The position numbers were made by a program, and so were the translations under genes. Below are positions 7,397-15,719 of a DNA stretch of 64,000 bases, in pieces. Source of the DNA: Siccirubricoccus phaeus (GTDB lineage: Bacteria > Pseudomonadota > Alphaproteobacteria > Acetobacterales > Acetobacteraceae); the NCBI RefSeq assembly GCF_008360935.1, contig NZ_SRXO01000014.1, positions 62,001 through 126,000 on the forward strand, written 5' to 3'. The notes under the pieces are model-generated. The model was not told the DNA's origin and searched no databases. It saw only the letters and a program-made list of their open reading frames with translations. Numbering within the stretch: the stretch's first letter is position 1; every line of letters starts with the position of its first letter.

Positions 7397-7907
7397 CCGG
7401 CGCGTCCGCGCTGCCAGGGGCCGGGCCCGGCCAGCATGCCGGCCGAAGCTGCGGACCCGGCGCTGGCCGGGGGAGGCGGAGCGCGCGGCGTGATGCGGGG
7501 GCACCAACGCGCACGCCCGGCGGGGCGGCGCGCCCCCCGCAGATCGGCGGTATCGCCGCCGGCGGGCGGTTCCCCCTTTCCCCTGTCTTCGCGCACGCGA
7601 AGCCACCCCTCCGCGGACGGCTGGTGTCGCCGCCGGCGAGCAGCACCCTTTCCCCCTTCTTCGCGTACACCCCGGCGGGGGCGAAGCCACCCCCGCCGAT
7701 CGGGGGCGCGGCCGCCGGCGGGCGGCATCCGCCGTCTTATTCTGCTTTTCTCAGGCCCTGACCTTCCGCCGATCTCCTGAATCGTCTCAGAGATGGATCC
7801 TGTGGGTTGAATTGCGACGAAGCCTGCGTTAGCAAGCTTCAATTCTCAGCGATCCGTGTGGACGATGGCAGCGCCCCCGGGGGACGCGGCAGGGTTGGGG
7901 GTGCCGG
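7397..7907. repeat. Intergenic stretch with two imperfect direct repeats
   Basis: No gene is supported here. Two units of about 70-75 bp, around 7550-7615 and 7625-7695, share the order TCGCCGCCGGCG, a CCCTTTCCCC run, an inverted TTCGCG/CGCGAA or CGGCGG motif and GAAGCCACCCC. The last 150 bp are noticeably less GC-rich and probably hold the promoter of the glycosyltransferase cluster. Confidence 0.5.
7807..7835 (+). promoter_or_regulatory. Possible promoter of the glycan cluster
   Basis: TTGAAT at 7807-7812 and TAGCAA at 7830-7835 are separated by 17 bp, about 75 bases before the start of the first glycosyltransferase gene. The -35 is good and the -10 weak. An inverted repeat (GAAGC and GCTTC with flanking GAATT and AATTC) overlaps it. 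The call rests on spacing and on the lower GC content of this spot. Confidence 0.25.
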
Positions 7908-8936
7908 ATGTATGACGGTCCGCAGGACAGGCGCCCGCTCCGCGAAAGGCCAGTGGATAGCCTCATCTCCTTCATCATCCCCGTCCTGGATGAGGAGGAG
8001 GCCATCCCGCATTTCCTGCGGGCGGTGGACCTTGCCTTCGCCGGGACCGGCCAGCGGCTCGAACTCCTCTTCGTCGATGACGGCTCCACCGACGGCACCC
8101 TGACCCTGCTGGCCGGGCTGGCGGCGGCGGACCCGCGCATCCGCGTCCTCTCCTTCTCCCGCAATTTCGGCAAGGAGGCGGCGCTGACTGCCGGCCTCGC
8201 CCATGCCCGCGGCGATGCCGCCGTGCCGGTGGATGTGGATCTGCAGGACCCGCTGGAGCTGGTGCCGCGCTTCGTCGAGCAATGGCGCCTGGGCTATGAC
8301 GTGGTCTATGGCGTGCGCGCCGACCGGCGCTCGGACAATCCGCTGAAGCGGCATTCGGCGCGGCTGTTCTACCGCTTCTTCAACCTGCTCTCGGACACCA
8401 GGCTGCCGCAGGATACCGGCGATTTCCGCCTGCTGGACCGCCGCGTCGTCGCCGCCCTGGCGCAGCTGCCGGAGCGCGAGCGCTTCATGAAGGGCCTCTT
8501 CGCCTGGATCGGCTTCCGCGCCATCGGCCTGCCCTTCGAGCGCCCGGCGCGGGTTGCCGGCCGGACCAAATGGCGGCCCTGGAAGCTGTGGAATTTCGCC
8601 CTGCAGGGGGTGACCAGCTTCTCGACCGTGCCGCTGCGGGTCTGGACCTATGTCGGCGCGGTCATCGCCCTCTTCGCCTTCCTCTACGCCGCCTTCATCG
8701 TGCTGCGCACCCTGGTGCTCGGCATCGACCTGCCGGGCTACCCTTCCCTCATGGCGGTGGTGCTGTTCCTCAGCGGGGTGCAGATCCTCAGCCTCGGCAT
8801 CATCGGGGAATATCTCGGCCGGCTGTTCAAGGAAGCGAAGCAGCGGCCGCTCTACATCATCGCCGAGGAATATCCGCCGCCGGCGGTGCCCGACGCCCCA
8901 CGCCTCGCCGCCGGGGTGCCGCAGCCATGGACCTGA
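7908..8936 (+). CDS. Family 2 glycosyltransferase, polyprenyl-phosphate type
   Basis: The protein resembles dolichol-phosphate mannose synthase, GtrB and ArnC, which load a sugar from a nucleotide donor onto undecaprenyl phosphate at the inner face of the membrane. The nucleotide-binding VDDGS motif is at residues 56-60, a DVDLQDP metal motif lies near residue 105, and the acceptor-site stretch QDTGDFRLLDRR lies near residue 168. Two C-terminal membrane helices (about 244-264 and 279-300) place the active site at the membrane. It overlaps the next gene by ten bases. With the following methyltransferase and GT39 enzyme it forms a lipid-linked sugar pathway. Confidence 0.87.
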   Translation: MYDGPQDRRPLRERPVDSLISFIIPVLDEEEAIPHFLRAVDLAFAGTGQRLELLFVDDGSTDGTLTLLAGLAAADPRIRVLSFSRNFGKEAALTAGLAHARGDAAVPVDVDLQDPLELVPRFVEQWRLGYDVVYGVRADRRSDNPLKRHSARLFYRFFNLLSDTRLPQDTGDFRLLDRRVVAALAQLPERERFMKGLFAWIGFRAIGLPFERPARVAGRTKWRPWKLWNFALQGVTSFSTVPLRVWTYVGAVIALFAFLYAAFIVLRTLVLGIDLPGYPSLMAVVLFLSGVQILSLGIIGEYLGRLFKEAKQRPLYIIAEEYPPPAVPDAPRLAAGVPQPWT

Positions 8937-9643
8937 AGGAGGAGGAGATCCTCGGCGACGGCATCGACGCGCATTGGTACTACCGCGCGAAGCTCGCTGC
9001 GCTGCGCCGCTGGACCGCCGATCTCCGCCCCGCCGCGCTGCTCGATGTCGGCGCCGGCTCTGGCCATTTCTCCCGCAAGCTGCTGGAACTGACGCCGGCC
9101 GTCACCGGCACCTGCGTCGATCCCGGCTACCCGGCGGACCGCGAGGAGCAGGTGGCCGGCAAGCCCCTGCTGTTCCGCCGGGAGGTGGCGGCGACCGGGG
9201 CCGACCTCGTCCTGCTGATGGATGTGCTGGAGCATGTGGACGACGATACCGGGCTGCTCGCCGCCTATGTCGGCAAGGCGCGGTCCGGCGCCTGCTTCGT
9301 CCTCACCGTGCCGGCCTTCCAATGGCTCTGGAGCGGGCATGACGTCTTCCTCGAGCATCGCCGGCGCTACACCTTGCCGCAGCTCGAGGGCGTGGCCCGC
9401 GCGGCGGGGCTGCAGGTGGAGCGCGCCGCCTATTACTTCGGCGCGGTGCTGCCGCTGGCCGCCGGGCTGCGCCTGGTCGGCCGGCTGCGCGGCGAGGATC
9501 CGCGCCAGGCGCGCAGCCAGATGCAGCGGCATGGCGCGCTGGTGAATGGCGTGCTCGGGGCGCTCTGCGCCGTGGAGCTGCCGCTGTTTCCGCATAACCG
9601 GCTGGCCGGCCTCAGCATCTTTCTCCGGGCGCGGAAGCCGTGA
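8927..9643 (+). CDS. Class I SAM-dependent methyltransferase
   Basis: The 238-residue product carries the SAM-binding glycine motif LLDVGAGSGHFSRK at about residues 38-51 and a downstream LLMDVLEHVDDD stretch typical of the methyltransf_11/23 group, followed by a segment with HRRRYT that recurs in methyltransferases next to polyprenyl glycosyltransferases. It probably methylates a lipid-linked sugar or related small molecule. The start overlaps the end of the GT2 gene, and the stop overlaps the GTG start of the GT39 gene, so the three genes are translationally coupled. Confidence 0.82.
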   Translation: MDLKEEEILGDGIDAHWYYRAKLAALRRWTADLRPAALLDVGAGSGHFSRKLLELTPAVTGTCVDPGYPADREEQVAGKPLLFRREVAATGADLVLLMDVLEHVDDDTGLLAAYVGKARSGACFVLTVPAFQWLWSGHDVFLEHRRRYTLPQLEGVARAAGLQVERAAYYFGAVLPLAAGLRLVGRLRGEDPRQARSQMQRHGALVNGVLGALCAVELPLFPHNRLAGLSIFLRARKP

Positions 9644-11400
9644 GCGGCATGGCGGCGCCGCGCCCCGCCTCGCCGCACCGCGACCTGCCCGGTCACGCCT
9701 CGTCCGATCCTGCTTCGCCCAGCCCCGGCACGTCCGGTCCGGCTTCGCCCGGTCCCGGCGTGTCCGGTCCCGCCTCGCCCAGTCCCGGCGTATCCGGTCC
9801 CGTCTCGTCCGGTCCCGCCTTGCGCGGTCCCGCCTCGCCCCGCCTGGGGCCGCCGCGCCTGCATCCGCCCCGTCCGGGCCCGCTGCCCCTGGTCCTGGGC
9901 GCGGCGGTGCTGCTGCTCGCCCTCGGGTTCCGGCTGCGGAACCTGGGCGCCTCGCTCTGGCTGGATGAGGCCTACTCGCTCTGGTTCGCCTCCCGCCCGC
10001 TCGACTACCTCTGGCAGGTGGTGCCGCGCTTCGAGCCGCACCCGCCGCTCTACTACACGCTGCTGCGCCCCCTGCTGGCCTTCGGCCAGGCGGAGGTGCT
10101 GCTCCGCCTGCCCTCCCTGCTCGCCAGCCTGGCGCTGCTGCCCCTGGCCTGGCGGCTGGGCTGGGAATTTCTGGCTGACCGGCCGGCGGCGGGCAGGCTG
10201 GCGGGGGGCCTCGCCGCGCTGTTCCTGGCGCTGGCCGCGCCGCAGATCTGGTACGCCCAGGAAGCCCGGCCCTATGCGCTGTTCTGCCTGGCCTACGCCC
10301 TGCTGATCCTGGCCGCGCACCGGCTGCTGCTGGCCTGGGAGGCGGCAGGACCATGGCCGCCGCTCGGCCGCCAGGCGCTGCTGCTGGCGTTGGCCGGCAG
10401 CCTCACCTGCTGGCTGCACAATATCGGCCCGGTCTATGTCGCCGCGGTCATGCTGCCGCTCGGCCTCAGGGCCCTGCTGCATCCAGGGCGCTGGCGGGTG
10501 CTCGGCCAGCTCGTCCTGGCGAATTGCCTGCTGCTGCTGAGCATCCTGCCCAATTTGCTGCACGCCATCGCCCGCAGCCGGGACTGGATCCAGGGCACCT
10601 GGCTGATGCCCCTCACCCTCACCCGCGCCCGGGCGATCATCGAGGAGCTGTTCGGCCTTGGCTCCGCCTTGCCCGGCCCGACAGCCCAGCTCGCGCTGCA
10701 GGCCGCCTTCTGCGGGCTGGCCCTGCTCGGGCTGCTCGGCCTGCTGCGGCGGGGCGAGGGTGGGGTGTGGCGGGCGGCGCTGCTGGCCTCCGCTGCGGCG
10801 GGGCCGGTGCTGGCGGGAATCGGCATCAGCATCGCCGTCTCGCCGGTCTTCCTGCTGCGGACCGCGCTGGCGACAACGGTGCCGCTCCACCTGCTGCTGG
10901 CTATGGGCTGCGCGCTGGGGTTCCGCGGCGCCTGGCGGGCAGCGCCGGCGGGGCTGGTGGCCGCGGTCTTCCTGCTGGGCGCGACGCACGGCTTCCTCTG
11001 GCGGCCGGCCGAGGATTGGCGCGGCGCCGCCCATCTCCTGGCCGAGCAGGCCGGGGCGGCGGAGCCGGTGCTGCTGGCGCCGAACGATGTGGAATTGCCG
11101 ATCCGGCATTACCTGGACCGCGCCGGCCTGCCGCGGCGGCTGCTGCCGGTGCCGGCGCCCTACCCGGCGATGGGGCTGCCCAACCGCTACGAGCTGGGCA
11201 GCCCGGCCGTGCCCAGCCTCTCCGCCACGGATGTCGAGCGGCTGGTGGCCGGGCTGGCGGGGGAGCCCTCGCTGTGGCTGGTGGAGCGCTATGGCGGCGG
11301 CGAGCCGCTGGGGCGGGCGCTGGAGGCGGCGCGGCCGGTGCTGGAGCGGTACGCGTTCGGGCCGGCGATCACGCTGCGGCATTTCGGGGCGGCGAGGTAG
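9640..11400 (+). CDS. Family 39 glycosyltransferase (ArnT/PMT-like membrane protein)
   Basis: The 586-residue protein has about ten membrane helices and the N-terminal signature of the PMT_2 family: a LWLDEAYSLW motif at about residue 107, whose Asp-Glu pair is the catalytic site of ArnT-like enzymes that transfer a sugar from a polyprenyl phosphate to an acceptor on the periplasmic side. The upstream GT2 would make that donor. Residues 1-80 are a Ser/Pro/Gly low-complexity extension encoded by a 30-bp tandem repeat (9691-9840). Translation from GTG at 9640 overlaps the previous stop (GTGA); an in-frame ATG at 9649 is an alternative start. Confidence 0.85.
   Translation: MSGMAAPRPASPHRDLPGHASSDPASPSPGTSGPASPGPGVSGPASPSPGVSGPVSSGPALRGPASPRLGPPRLHPPRPGPLPLVLGAAVLLLALGFRLRNLGASLWLDEAYSLWFASRPLDYLWQVVPRFEPHPPLYYTLLRPLLAFGQAEVLLRLPSLLASLALLPLAWRLGWEFLADRPAAGRLAGGLAALFLALAAPQIWYAQEARPYALFCLAYALLILAAHRLLLAWEAAGPWPPLGRQALLLALAGSLTCWLHNIGPVYVAAVMLPLGLRALLHPGRWRVLGQLVLANCLLLLSILPNLLHAIARSRDWIQGTWLMPLTLTRARAIIEELFGLGSALPGPTAQLALQAAFCGLALLGLLGLLRRGEGGVWRAALLASAAAGPVLAGIGISIAVSPVFLLRTALATTVPLHLLLAMGCALGFRGAWRAAPAGLVAAVFLLGATHGFLWRPAEDWRGAAHLLAEQAGAAEPVLLAPNDVELPIRHYLDRAGLPRRLLPVPAPYPAMGLPNRYELGSPAVPSLSATDVERLVAGLAGEPSLWLVERYGGGEPLGRALEAARPVLERYAFGPAITLRHFGAAR
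9691..9840 (+). repeat. 30-bp tandem repeat within the glycosyltransferase 5' end
   Basis: About five imperfect 30-bp units containing GGTCCCGGCGTGTCCGG and TCCCGCCTCGCCC encode the motif SGPASPGPGV in tandem. The period is a multiple of three, so copy-number change would keep the frame. The encoded segment precedes the first membrane helix and is absent from typical family members. Confidence 0.75.
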
Positions 11401-11603
11401 GGGGCTTCGCCCACAAGCAGGAATGAGGCTCCGTCCCTTGGCCGCAGCGCCGCCAGGGTGGACCACCCCCGGACCCCGATATGCGTCTTGCGGTTCAAGC
11501 GTAGGGGCCAAAACGCCCACGGGGTCCGGGGGAGAGGTCCCCTCCCCGGCGGTCCAGGGGCAGCGCCCCAGGCGGGGTTCGGGGGCGGAGCCCCGATTTT
11601 CCC
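11401..11603. terminator. GC-rich hairpins between convergent genes
   Basis: The space between the GT39 gene (plus) and hemW (minus) contains several stem-loops, including GGGGTCCGGGG pairs, CAGGGGC-AG-CGCCCCAG near 11558 and GGGG-TTCGGGGGCGGAG-CCCC ending near 11594. These match the mosaic hairpin family seen at 17760-17823, 19640-19740, 22000-22230, 45111-45265 and 49490-49560. Position between convergent genes suggests a bidirectional terminator. Confidence 0.45.
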
Positions 11604-12755
11604 CTATCGCAGCAGCACCGGCAGCATCGCGTCCAGCCGCATCCGCCCCTCATCGGTGGCGCGCAGCCGACCGTCCTCCGTCCATTCCAGGTAGTCCTCA
11701 TCCAGGCAGGCGGCGAGCATGGCGGGGTCCACCGCCTCCGCCAGGCTGAGGCCGCTGCGCGCCAGCAGCCGCGCCGGGTCCACACCCTCGGCCAGCCGCA
11801 GCCCCATCAGCAGCAGCTCGCGCGCCCGGTCTTCCGGCGCCAGCGCCTCCTCCTCCACCCGCCCATGACCCTCGCGCTCCACCCGCGCCAGCCATTCCTC
11901 CGGCGCCCGGTGGCGGCGGGCGGCCCATAGCCCCTCCCCCAAGGTCAGCCGCTGATGCGCGCCGGGGCCGATGCCGAGATAGTCGCCATAGCGCCAATAG
12001 GTGAGGTTGTGCCGGCTCTCGGCGCCGGGCTTCGCGTAGTTGGAGACCTCATAGGGGCGCAGGCCGAAGCGCCCCGCCTCCTCCACCGTCGCCCAGTAAA
12101 GCCGCGCGGCTGCTTCCTCCCCCGGCAGGGCGAAGGCGCCGCGGGCATATTCGGTGGCGAAGCGCGTCCCCGGCTCGATGGTGAGCTGGTAGAGTGACAG
12201 GTGGTCGGCGGCCAGCGCCAGGGCCTGGCGCAATTCGGCGCGCCAGGCGGCCTCGCTTTGGTTCGGCCGGGCATAGATCAGGTCGAAGGAGAGGCGGGGG
12301 AAGGTGGCGCGGCCGGCCTCCAGCGCCGCCACCGCCTCCGCCGCGCTGTGCTGCCGGCCGAGGAAGCGCAGTGCCTCGCCGTCCAGCGCCTGGATGCCCA
12401 GCGAGAGGCGGTTCACGCCCGCTGCGCGGAATTCCCGCAGCTTCGCCGCCTCCACGCTGGTGGGGTTGGCTTCCAGGGTGATTTCCAGATCGTCCGGCGC
12501 GTCGAACAGGCGCTTCGCATCGGCGATCAGCGCGGCGGCGGTCCCGGGTGCCATCAGGCTCGGCGTGCCGCCGCCGAAGAAGATGCTGCGGAGCGGTCGG
12601 CGTCCGTCCCGCGCCGCCTCCGCCGCCAACTCCCGCCGCAGGGCGGCGGCGAAGCGGGGCTCGTCGATCCGCTCCCGGACATGGGAGTTGAAGTCGCAAT
12701 AGGGGCACTTCACCTTGCAGAAGGGCCAGTGGAGGTAGAGGGCGAGGGGCTCCAT
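11604..12755 (-). CDS. hemW: HemW-type radical SAM protein
   Basis: The protein has the radical-SAM cluster motif CKVKCPYC (C13, C17, C20, the CxxxCxxC spacing), followed by a GGGTPSLM glycine motif and the C-terminal HemN-like domain. At 383 residues it is the length of HemW, the heme chaperone, rather than of the oxygen-independent coproporphyrinogen oxidase HemN, which is about 70 residues longer and has an extra N-terminal segment. The start at 12755 places CxxxCxxC at the usual distance; the upstream in-frame start would add 17 unconserved residues. HemW delivers heme to respiratory enzymes. The neighbouring rdgB gene often found beside hemW is not seen. Confidence 0.88.
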   Translation of the reverse strand: MEPLALYLHWPFCKVKCPYCDFNSHVRERIDEPRFAAALRRELAAEAARDGRRPLRSIFFGGGTPSLMAPGTAAALIADAKRLFDAPDDLEITLEANPTSVEAAKLREFRAAGVNRLSLGIQALDGEALRFLGRQHSAAEAVAALEAGRATFPRLSFDLIYARPNQSEAAWRAELRQALALAADHLSLYQLTIEPGTRFATEYARGAFALPGEEAAARLYWATVEEAGRFGLRPYEVSNYAKPGAESRHNLTYWRYGDYLGIGPGAHQRLTLGEGLWAARRHRAPEEWLARVEREGHGRVEEEALAPEDRARELLLMGLRLAEGVDPARLLARSGLSLAEAVDPAMLAACLDEDYLEWTEDGRLRATDEGRMRLDAMLPVLLR

Positions 12756-12789
12756 CCGGCGTGATATAGGCGGGGCGGAGGTCCGAAGC

Positions 12790-13175
12790 ATGCCCCTGCC
12801 CGTCACCGCGCCCTATGCCGCGCCGCTGGCGCTGCCGCTGGTGGTGCTGTCGCTGCGGGTGATCCGGGCGCGGGGGGCGGCATGAGGTGCTGCTGGGCGC
12901 CGCGCACCGGCAGCGGAGCAGGCGGCGCGGACGCAGGGGAATTGCGCGGAGTACGTGCCGCTGGCCCCGCCGCTGCTGGCACTGCTGGAAGGGCTGGGCC
13001 TGGTCCGCTGAGCGCTGCGTGCGCTGGGGCTGGCGCTGCTGCTGGGCCGGCTGGCGCATGGCTGCGACATCAGCCGGGCGGTGGAGGTGATGGCCTTCCG
13101 CACCCTAGGCATGGCGGCGACCTTGGGGATGCTGACGGTCTCGGCGAGGCTGCTGGTGGTGCCAGAGCATTTCCA
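12790..13175 (+). pseudogene. Decayed MAPEG-family membrane protein gene
   Basis: Starting at ATG 12790, the plus strand encodes MPLPVTAPYAAPLALPL, the usual first helix of small MAPEG proteins, but reaches a stop at 12883. The homology continues in another frame (QGNCAEYVPLAPPLLALLEG), meets an internal TGA at 13009, and resumes with ALRALGLALLLGRLAHG and a final hydrophobic helix. So at least one frameshift and one nonsense change have accumulated. The sequence runs directly into a palindromic repeat at about 13164, so the natural 3' end is also gone. MAPEG proteins are glutathione-linked membrane enzymes of about 130 residues. Confidence 0.7.
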
Positions 13176-13266
13176 AGTCCGGCGGAATCGCCGGACGACT
13201 CGGAAAATGCGACAGAACAAAAGAGCTCGAACGGGTTCACCGTGCACAGGCGAGATGAAACCGCTC
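13164..13266. repeat. Diverged copy of palindromic repeat family A
   Basis: Two stem-loops: GCATTTCC...GGAAAATGC around AGTCCGGCG-GAAT-CGCCGGAC (13166-13210), and a second ending in GAAACCGCTC (about 13223-13266). The order, the AACAAAAGAGCT linker (compare AACAAAGGGCTAGAGC at 1880) and the GAAACCGCT end match the elements at 1891-2031 and 57994-58101. It abuts the broken MAPEG gene. Confidence 0.7.
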
Positions 13267-13475
13267 CAGCGGCGAGGATTCAGGCGACTCCTTCCCTCCC
13301 CACAGGGCGGGGCTGGGTCCCTGCGATGCGGGACCCGGAACGCGGGGCGTTCGGGTAGCCCGGCCCCCGGGGCGCGCCAGCGCACCGCAGCCCCGACCTC
13401 CCGCCTTCCCCCATGGCCTCCCGCGCAATCCGGGTTAGCCTCCCCGCCCCAACCATCCGGAGAGGAGCCAACGCC

Positions 13476-13853
13476 ATGCCGACCACCGTCCAGGAGATGC
13501 TCGCCGCCGCCAATGCCGCCGTGCCCCGCATCTCCGGTGCCGACGCCAAGGCCCTGCACGATTCCGGCCAGGCCGTCTTCATCGATCTGCGGGAGCCGGC
13601 GGAGCTCGCCGCCTCCGGCAAGGTGCCGGGCGCCCTGCCGATTCCGCGCGGCCTGCTGGAATTCCGCGTGGACCCCAGCAGCCCGCAGCGCGACCCAGCC
13701 CTGAGCAAGCCGGTGGTCGTCACCTACTGCGCCTCCGGCGGCCGTGCCGCGCTGGCGGGGAAGGTGCTGCAGGAGCTGGGCTATGCCGATGTCCGCAATC
13801 TCGGCGGCTTCAAGGATTGGGTGGAGGCCGGCGGCACGGTGGAAAAGGCCTGA
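13476..13853 (+). CDS. Single-domain rhodanese
   Basis: The 125-residue protein is one rhodanese domain with the active-site loop C85-ASGG-R90 in VTYCASGGRA, where the cysteine carries persulfide sulfur, and an upstream FIDLREPAEL stretch typical of the family. It is likely cytoplasmic and could act in thiosulfate sulfurtransfer or in sulfur relay. An AGAGGAG ribosome binding site 8-9 bases before ATG 13476 supports this start over the longer frame. The 300 bases upstream hold repeat family A and GC-rich sequence without a gene. Confidence 0.87.
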   Translation: MPTTVQEMLAAANAAVPRISGADAKALHDSGQAVFIDLREPAELAASGKVPGALPIPRGLLEFRVDPSSPQRDPALSKPVVVTYCASGGRAALAGKVLQELGYADVRNLGGFKDWVEAGGTVEKA

Positions 13854-14113
13854 GCCAGACCGCGGGCGGCGCCCCCGCGCCGCCGCGACCGGTTCGCAAG
13901 GCTGCCCCGGCCGGGGTGTTCCTGTACGTTCCCACCTGACGAGACTAGGCCCGGCGGTATTGCCGCCGGGCCGGGAACCTGCCCTGGCCTGCCTCGTTGA
14001 GCAGGTGGCCGCCGCACTTCCCCCCCCAGACGGCGGCCCTGGCAGGCGGCGGTGCGGCACAGGTCCCAGCCGCATCGTCGCCCGCCCCCCCTTCCACAGC
14101 GACGGAGCCTTGC

Positions 14114-14521
14114 ATGTCCGGCACCCCGGTTGTCGCCTCCGGCCCCGTGCCTATCGAGGAGAGCGCGACCCTGATCGCCGCCGAGAAGGTCAGCGGCACC
14201 CCCGTCTATGACGCGGAGGGCGAGAGCCTGGGCAGCATCGAGACGGTGATGCTGGACAAGCGCTCCGGCCGGGTGGCCTATGCCGTGCTGGCCTTCGGCG
14301 GCTTCCTCGGCTTCGGCGAGAAGCTCTTCCCGCTGCCCTGGTCCGTCCTGCGCTATGACCTGGAGCTGGGCGGCTACCGCGTGGATCTGGACCGGGAGAC
14401 GCTGCGGACCGGCCCGAGCTTCACCGCCGCCGAGGCGCCCGATTGGGGCGACCGCGCCTGGGGCGAGCGGCTGCACAGCCATTACGGCCAGCGCCCCTAT
14501 TGGGAGAGCCTCCTGATTTGA
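14114..14521 (+). CDS. PRC-barrel domain protein
   Basis: The 135-residue protein contains a PRC-barrel (about residues 22-90): a VSGTPVYDAEGESLGSIETVML entry, then a VAYAVLAFGGFLGFGEKLFPLPW strand pair that is diagnostic of the PRC domain found in photosynthetic reaction-centre H subunits, RimM and many stress-related soluble proteins. The C-terminal 40 residues are charged and aromatic. Proteins of this type are often stress-induced in alphaproteobacteria; the exact role is unknown. The gene stands alone between a GC-rich spacer and the dapB leader. Confidence 0.82.
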   Translation: MSGTPVVASGPVPIEESATLIAAEKVSGTPVYDAEGESLGSIETVMLDKRSGRVAYAVLAFGGFLGFGEKLFPLPWSVLRYDLELGGYRVDLDRETLRTGPSFTAAEAPDWGDRAWGERLHSHYGQRPYWESLLI

Positions 14522-14727
14522 TCCCCAGGACGGCGCCGCGCGCCGCCGCGGGGCCCCGGAACCGCCTGACAATCGGCGCCTCTCACAGCCCGCTACGGCG
14601 ACGCCGCGGCGGGCAATGGGCGGCCCGGCTGTGGGGTAACGTCTCCGGCCCGGCTCCGTGGGCTGGCAGGTTGCGGGCGGGCGCGGCGGAGGGCATGAGG
14701 CCCGGGACGCGTGAGGGGAGGGGACCA

Positions 14728-15468
14728 ATGGCCGTCCGCATCGGCATCGCCGGCATCGCCGGCCGCATGGGCAAGCTGCTGGCCGAGGAAGTGGCCGCCG
14801 CCGGCGCCGCCCTGGCCGGCGGCAGCCGGCGCGGCGACGACCCCGCTACCCTCTTCGCCGCCAGCGATGTGGTGATCGACTTCACCCATGCCACTGCCGC
14901 CATCCCGCACGCCCAGGCGGCGGTCGCCGCCGGCAAGCCGCTGGTGCTCGGCTCCTCCGGCCTCTCGACGGAGCAGGAGGCGACGGTGGCGGCGGCGGCG
15001 CGCCAGGTGCCCATCGTCTATGCCGCCAATTTCGCCCCTGGGGTGAACCTCTTCCTGGCCATCGCGGAGCGCATGGCCGCCGCCCTGCCGGCCGAGCAAT
15101 ACGACGCGGAAATCGTCGAGATGCATCACCGCCAGAAGGTCGATGCCCCCTCCGGCACCGCCGTCGCGCTTGGCCGCGCCGTGGCGCGCGGCCGCGGCAC
15201 CACCATGGAGGCGGCAGGCATCGAAAGCGGGCGGGACGGCCATACCGGGCCGCGCAAGGCCGGCGCCATCGGCTTCGCCGCGCTGCGCGGCGGCCAGGTG
15301 GTGGGGGAGCACAGCCTGCTCTTCGCTGCTGCCTCCGAGCACATCATCCTGACCCACAAAAGCTTCGACCGCCGGGTCTATGCCACGGGCGCGGTGCGCG
15401 CGGCGCTCTGGCTGCAGGGGCAGGCGCCCGGGCTCTACGACATGAAGCACGTGCTCGGCATGGGCTGA
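14728..15468 (+). CDS. dapB: 4-hydroxy-tetrahydrodipicolinate reductase
   Basis: DapB reduces the DapA product with NAD(P)H in lysine and meso-diaminopimelate synthesis. The 246-residue protein shows the nucleotide-binding GIAGIAGRMGKLL at the N-terminus, the VVIDFTHATA stretch near residue 50 and the substrate-site EMHHRQKVDAPSGTA near residue 134 with its catalytic His-His and Lys. A GAGGGGAGGGG ribosome binding site precedes ATG 14728. At 246 residues it is about 20 residues shorter than the E. coli enzyme, as in many alphaproteobacteria. It stands alone, 250 bp before metK. Confidence 0.95.
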   Translation: MAVRIGIAGIAGRMGKLLAEEVAAAGAALAGGSRRGDDPATLFAASDVVIDFTHATAAIPHAQAAVAAGKPLVLGSSGLSTEQEATVAAAARQVPIVYAANFAPGVNLFLAIAERMAAALPAEQYDAEIVEMHHRQKVDAPSGTAVALGRAVARGRGTTMEAAGIESGRDGHTGPRKAGAIGFAALRGGQVVGEHSLLFAAASEHIILTHKSFDRRVYATGAVRAALWLQGQAPGLYDMKHVLGMG

Positions 15469-15637
15469 GGGCCCATCCCTTCCTGGCCTGCGGCGGCGCC
15501 GCGCGCCGGGAGGCTGCCGGGCCCTTCCGCAACGGTCGCTGACGGGCCACGAATTTCCCGGTGCAGCCGCGGTTTTACCGCCGCTTTCACGCAGGAAAAC
15601 GCGCCATCCGGCCACTCTCGCCTTGACCCCTCCCCCC

Positions 15638-15677
15638 CTGGCTGCGAAACAGCCCCGCCCCATCCGGGGGCAGCCAG
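15638..15677 (+). promoter_or_regulatory. Alternative stem-loops in the metK leader
   Basis: CTGGCTGC (15638-15645) can pair with GCAGCCAG (15670-15677), or its inner GGCTG (15640-15644) can pair with the nearer CAGCC (15650-15654) in a hairpin with a CGAAA loop. The two pairings exclude each other and lie about 45-80 bases before the metK start. metK leaders in other alphaproteobacteria carry SAM-responsive riboswitches; I cannot match this stretch to a known class. Confidence 0.3.
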
Positions 15678-15719
15678 CCGGGGCGACCGGTTCTCCGCGA
15701 CAAGAGGCCGAATCACGCC

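Noticed and set aside
4655-7690. A minus-strand frame of over 1000 codons
   Set aside because: It lies opposite two well-supported plus-strand genes and has Gln/Arg/Gly-rich composition typical of the antisense of GC-rich genes.
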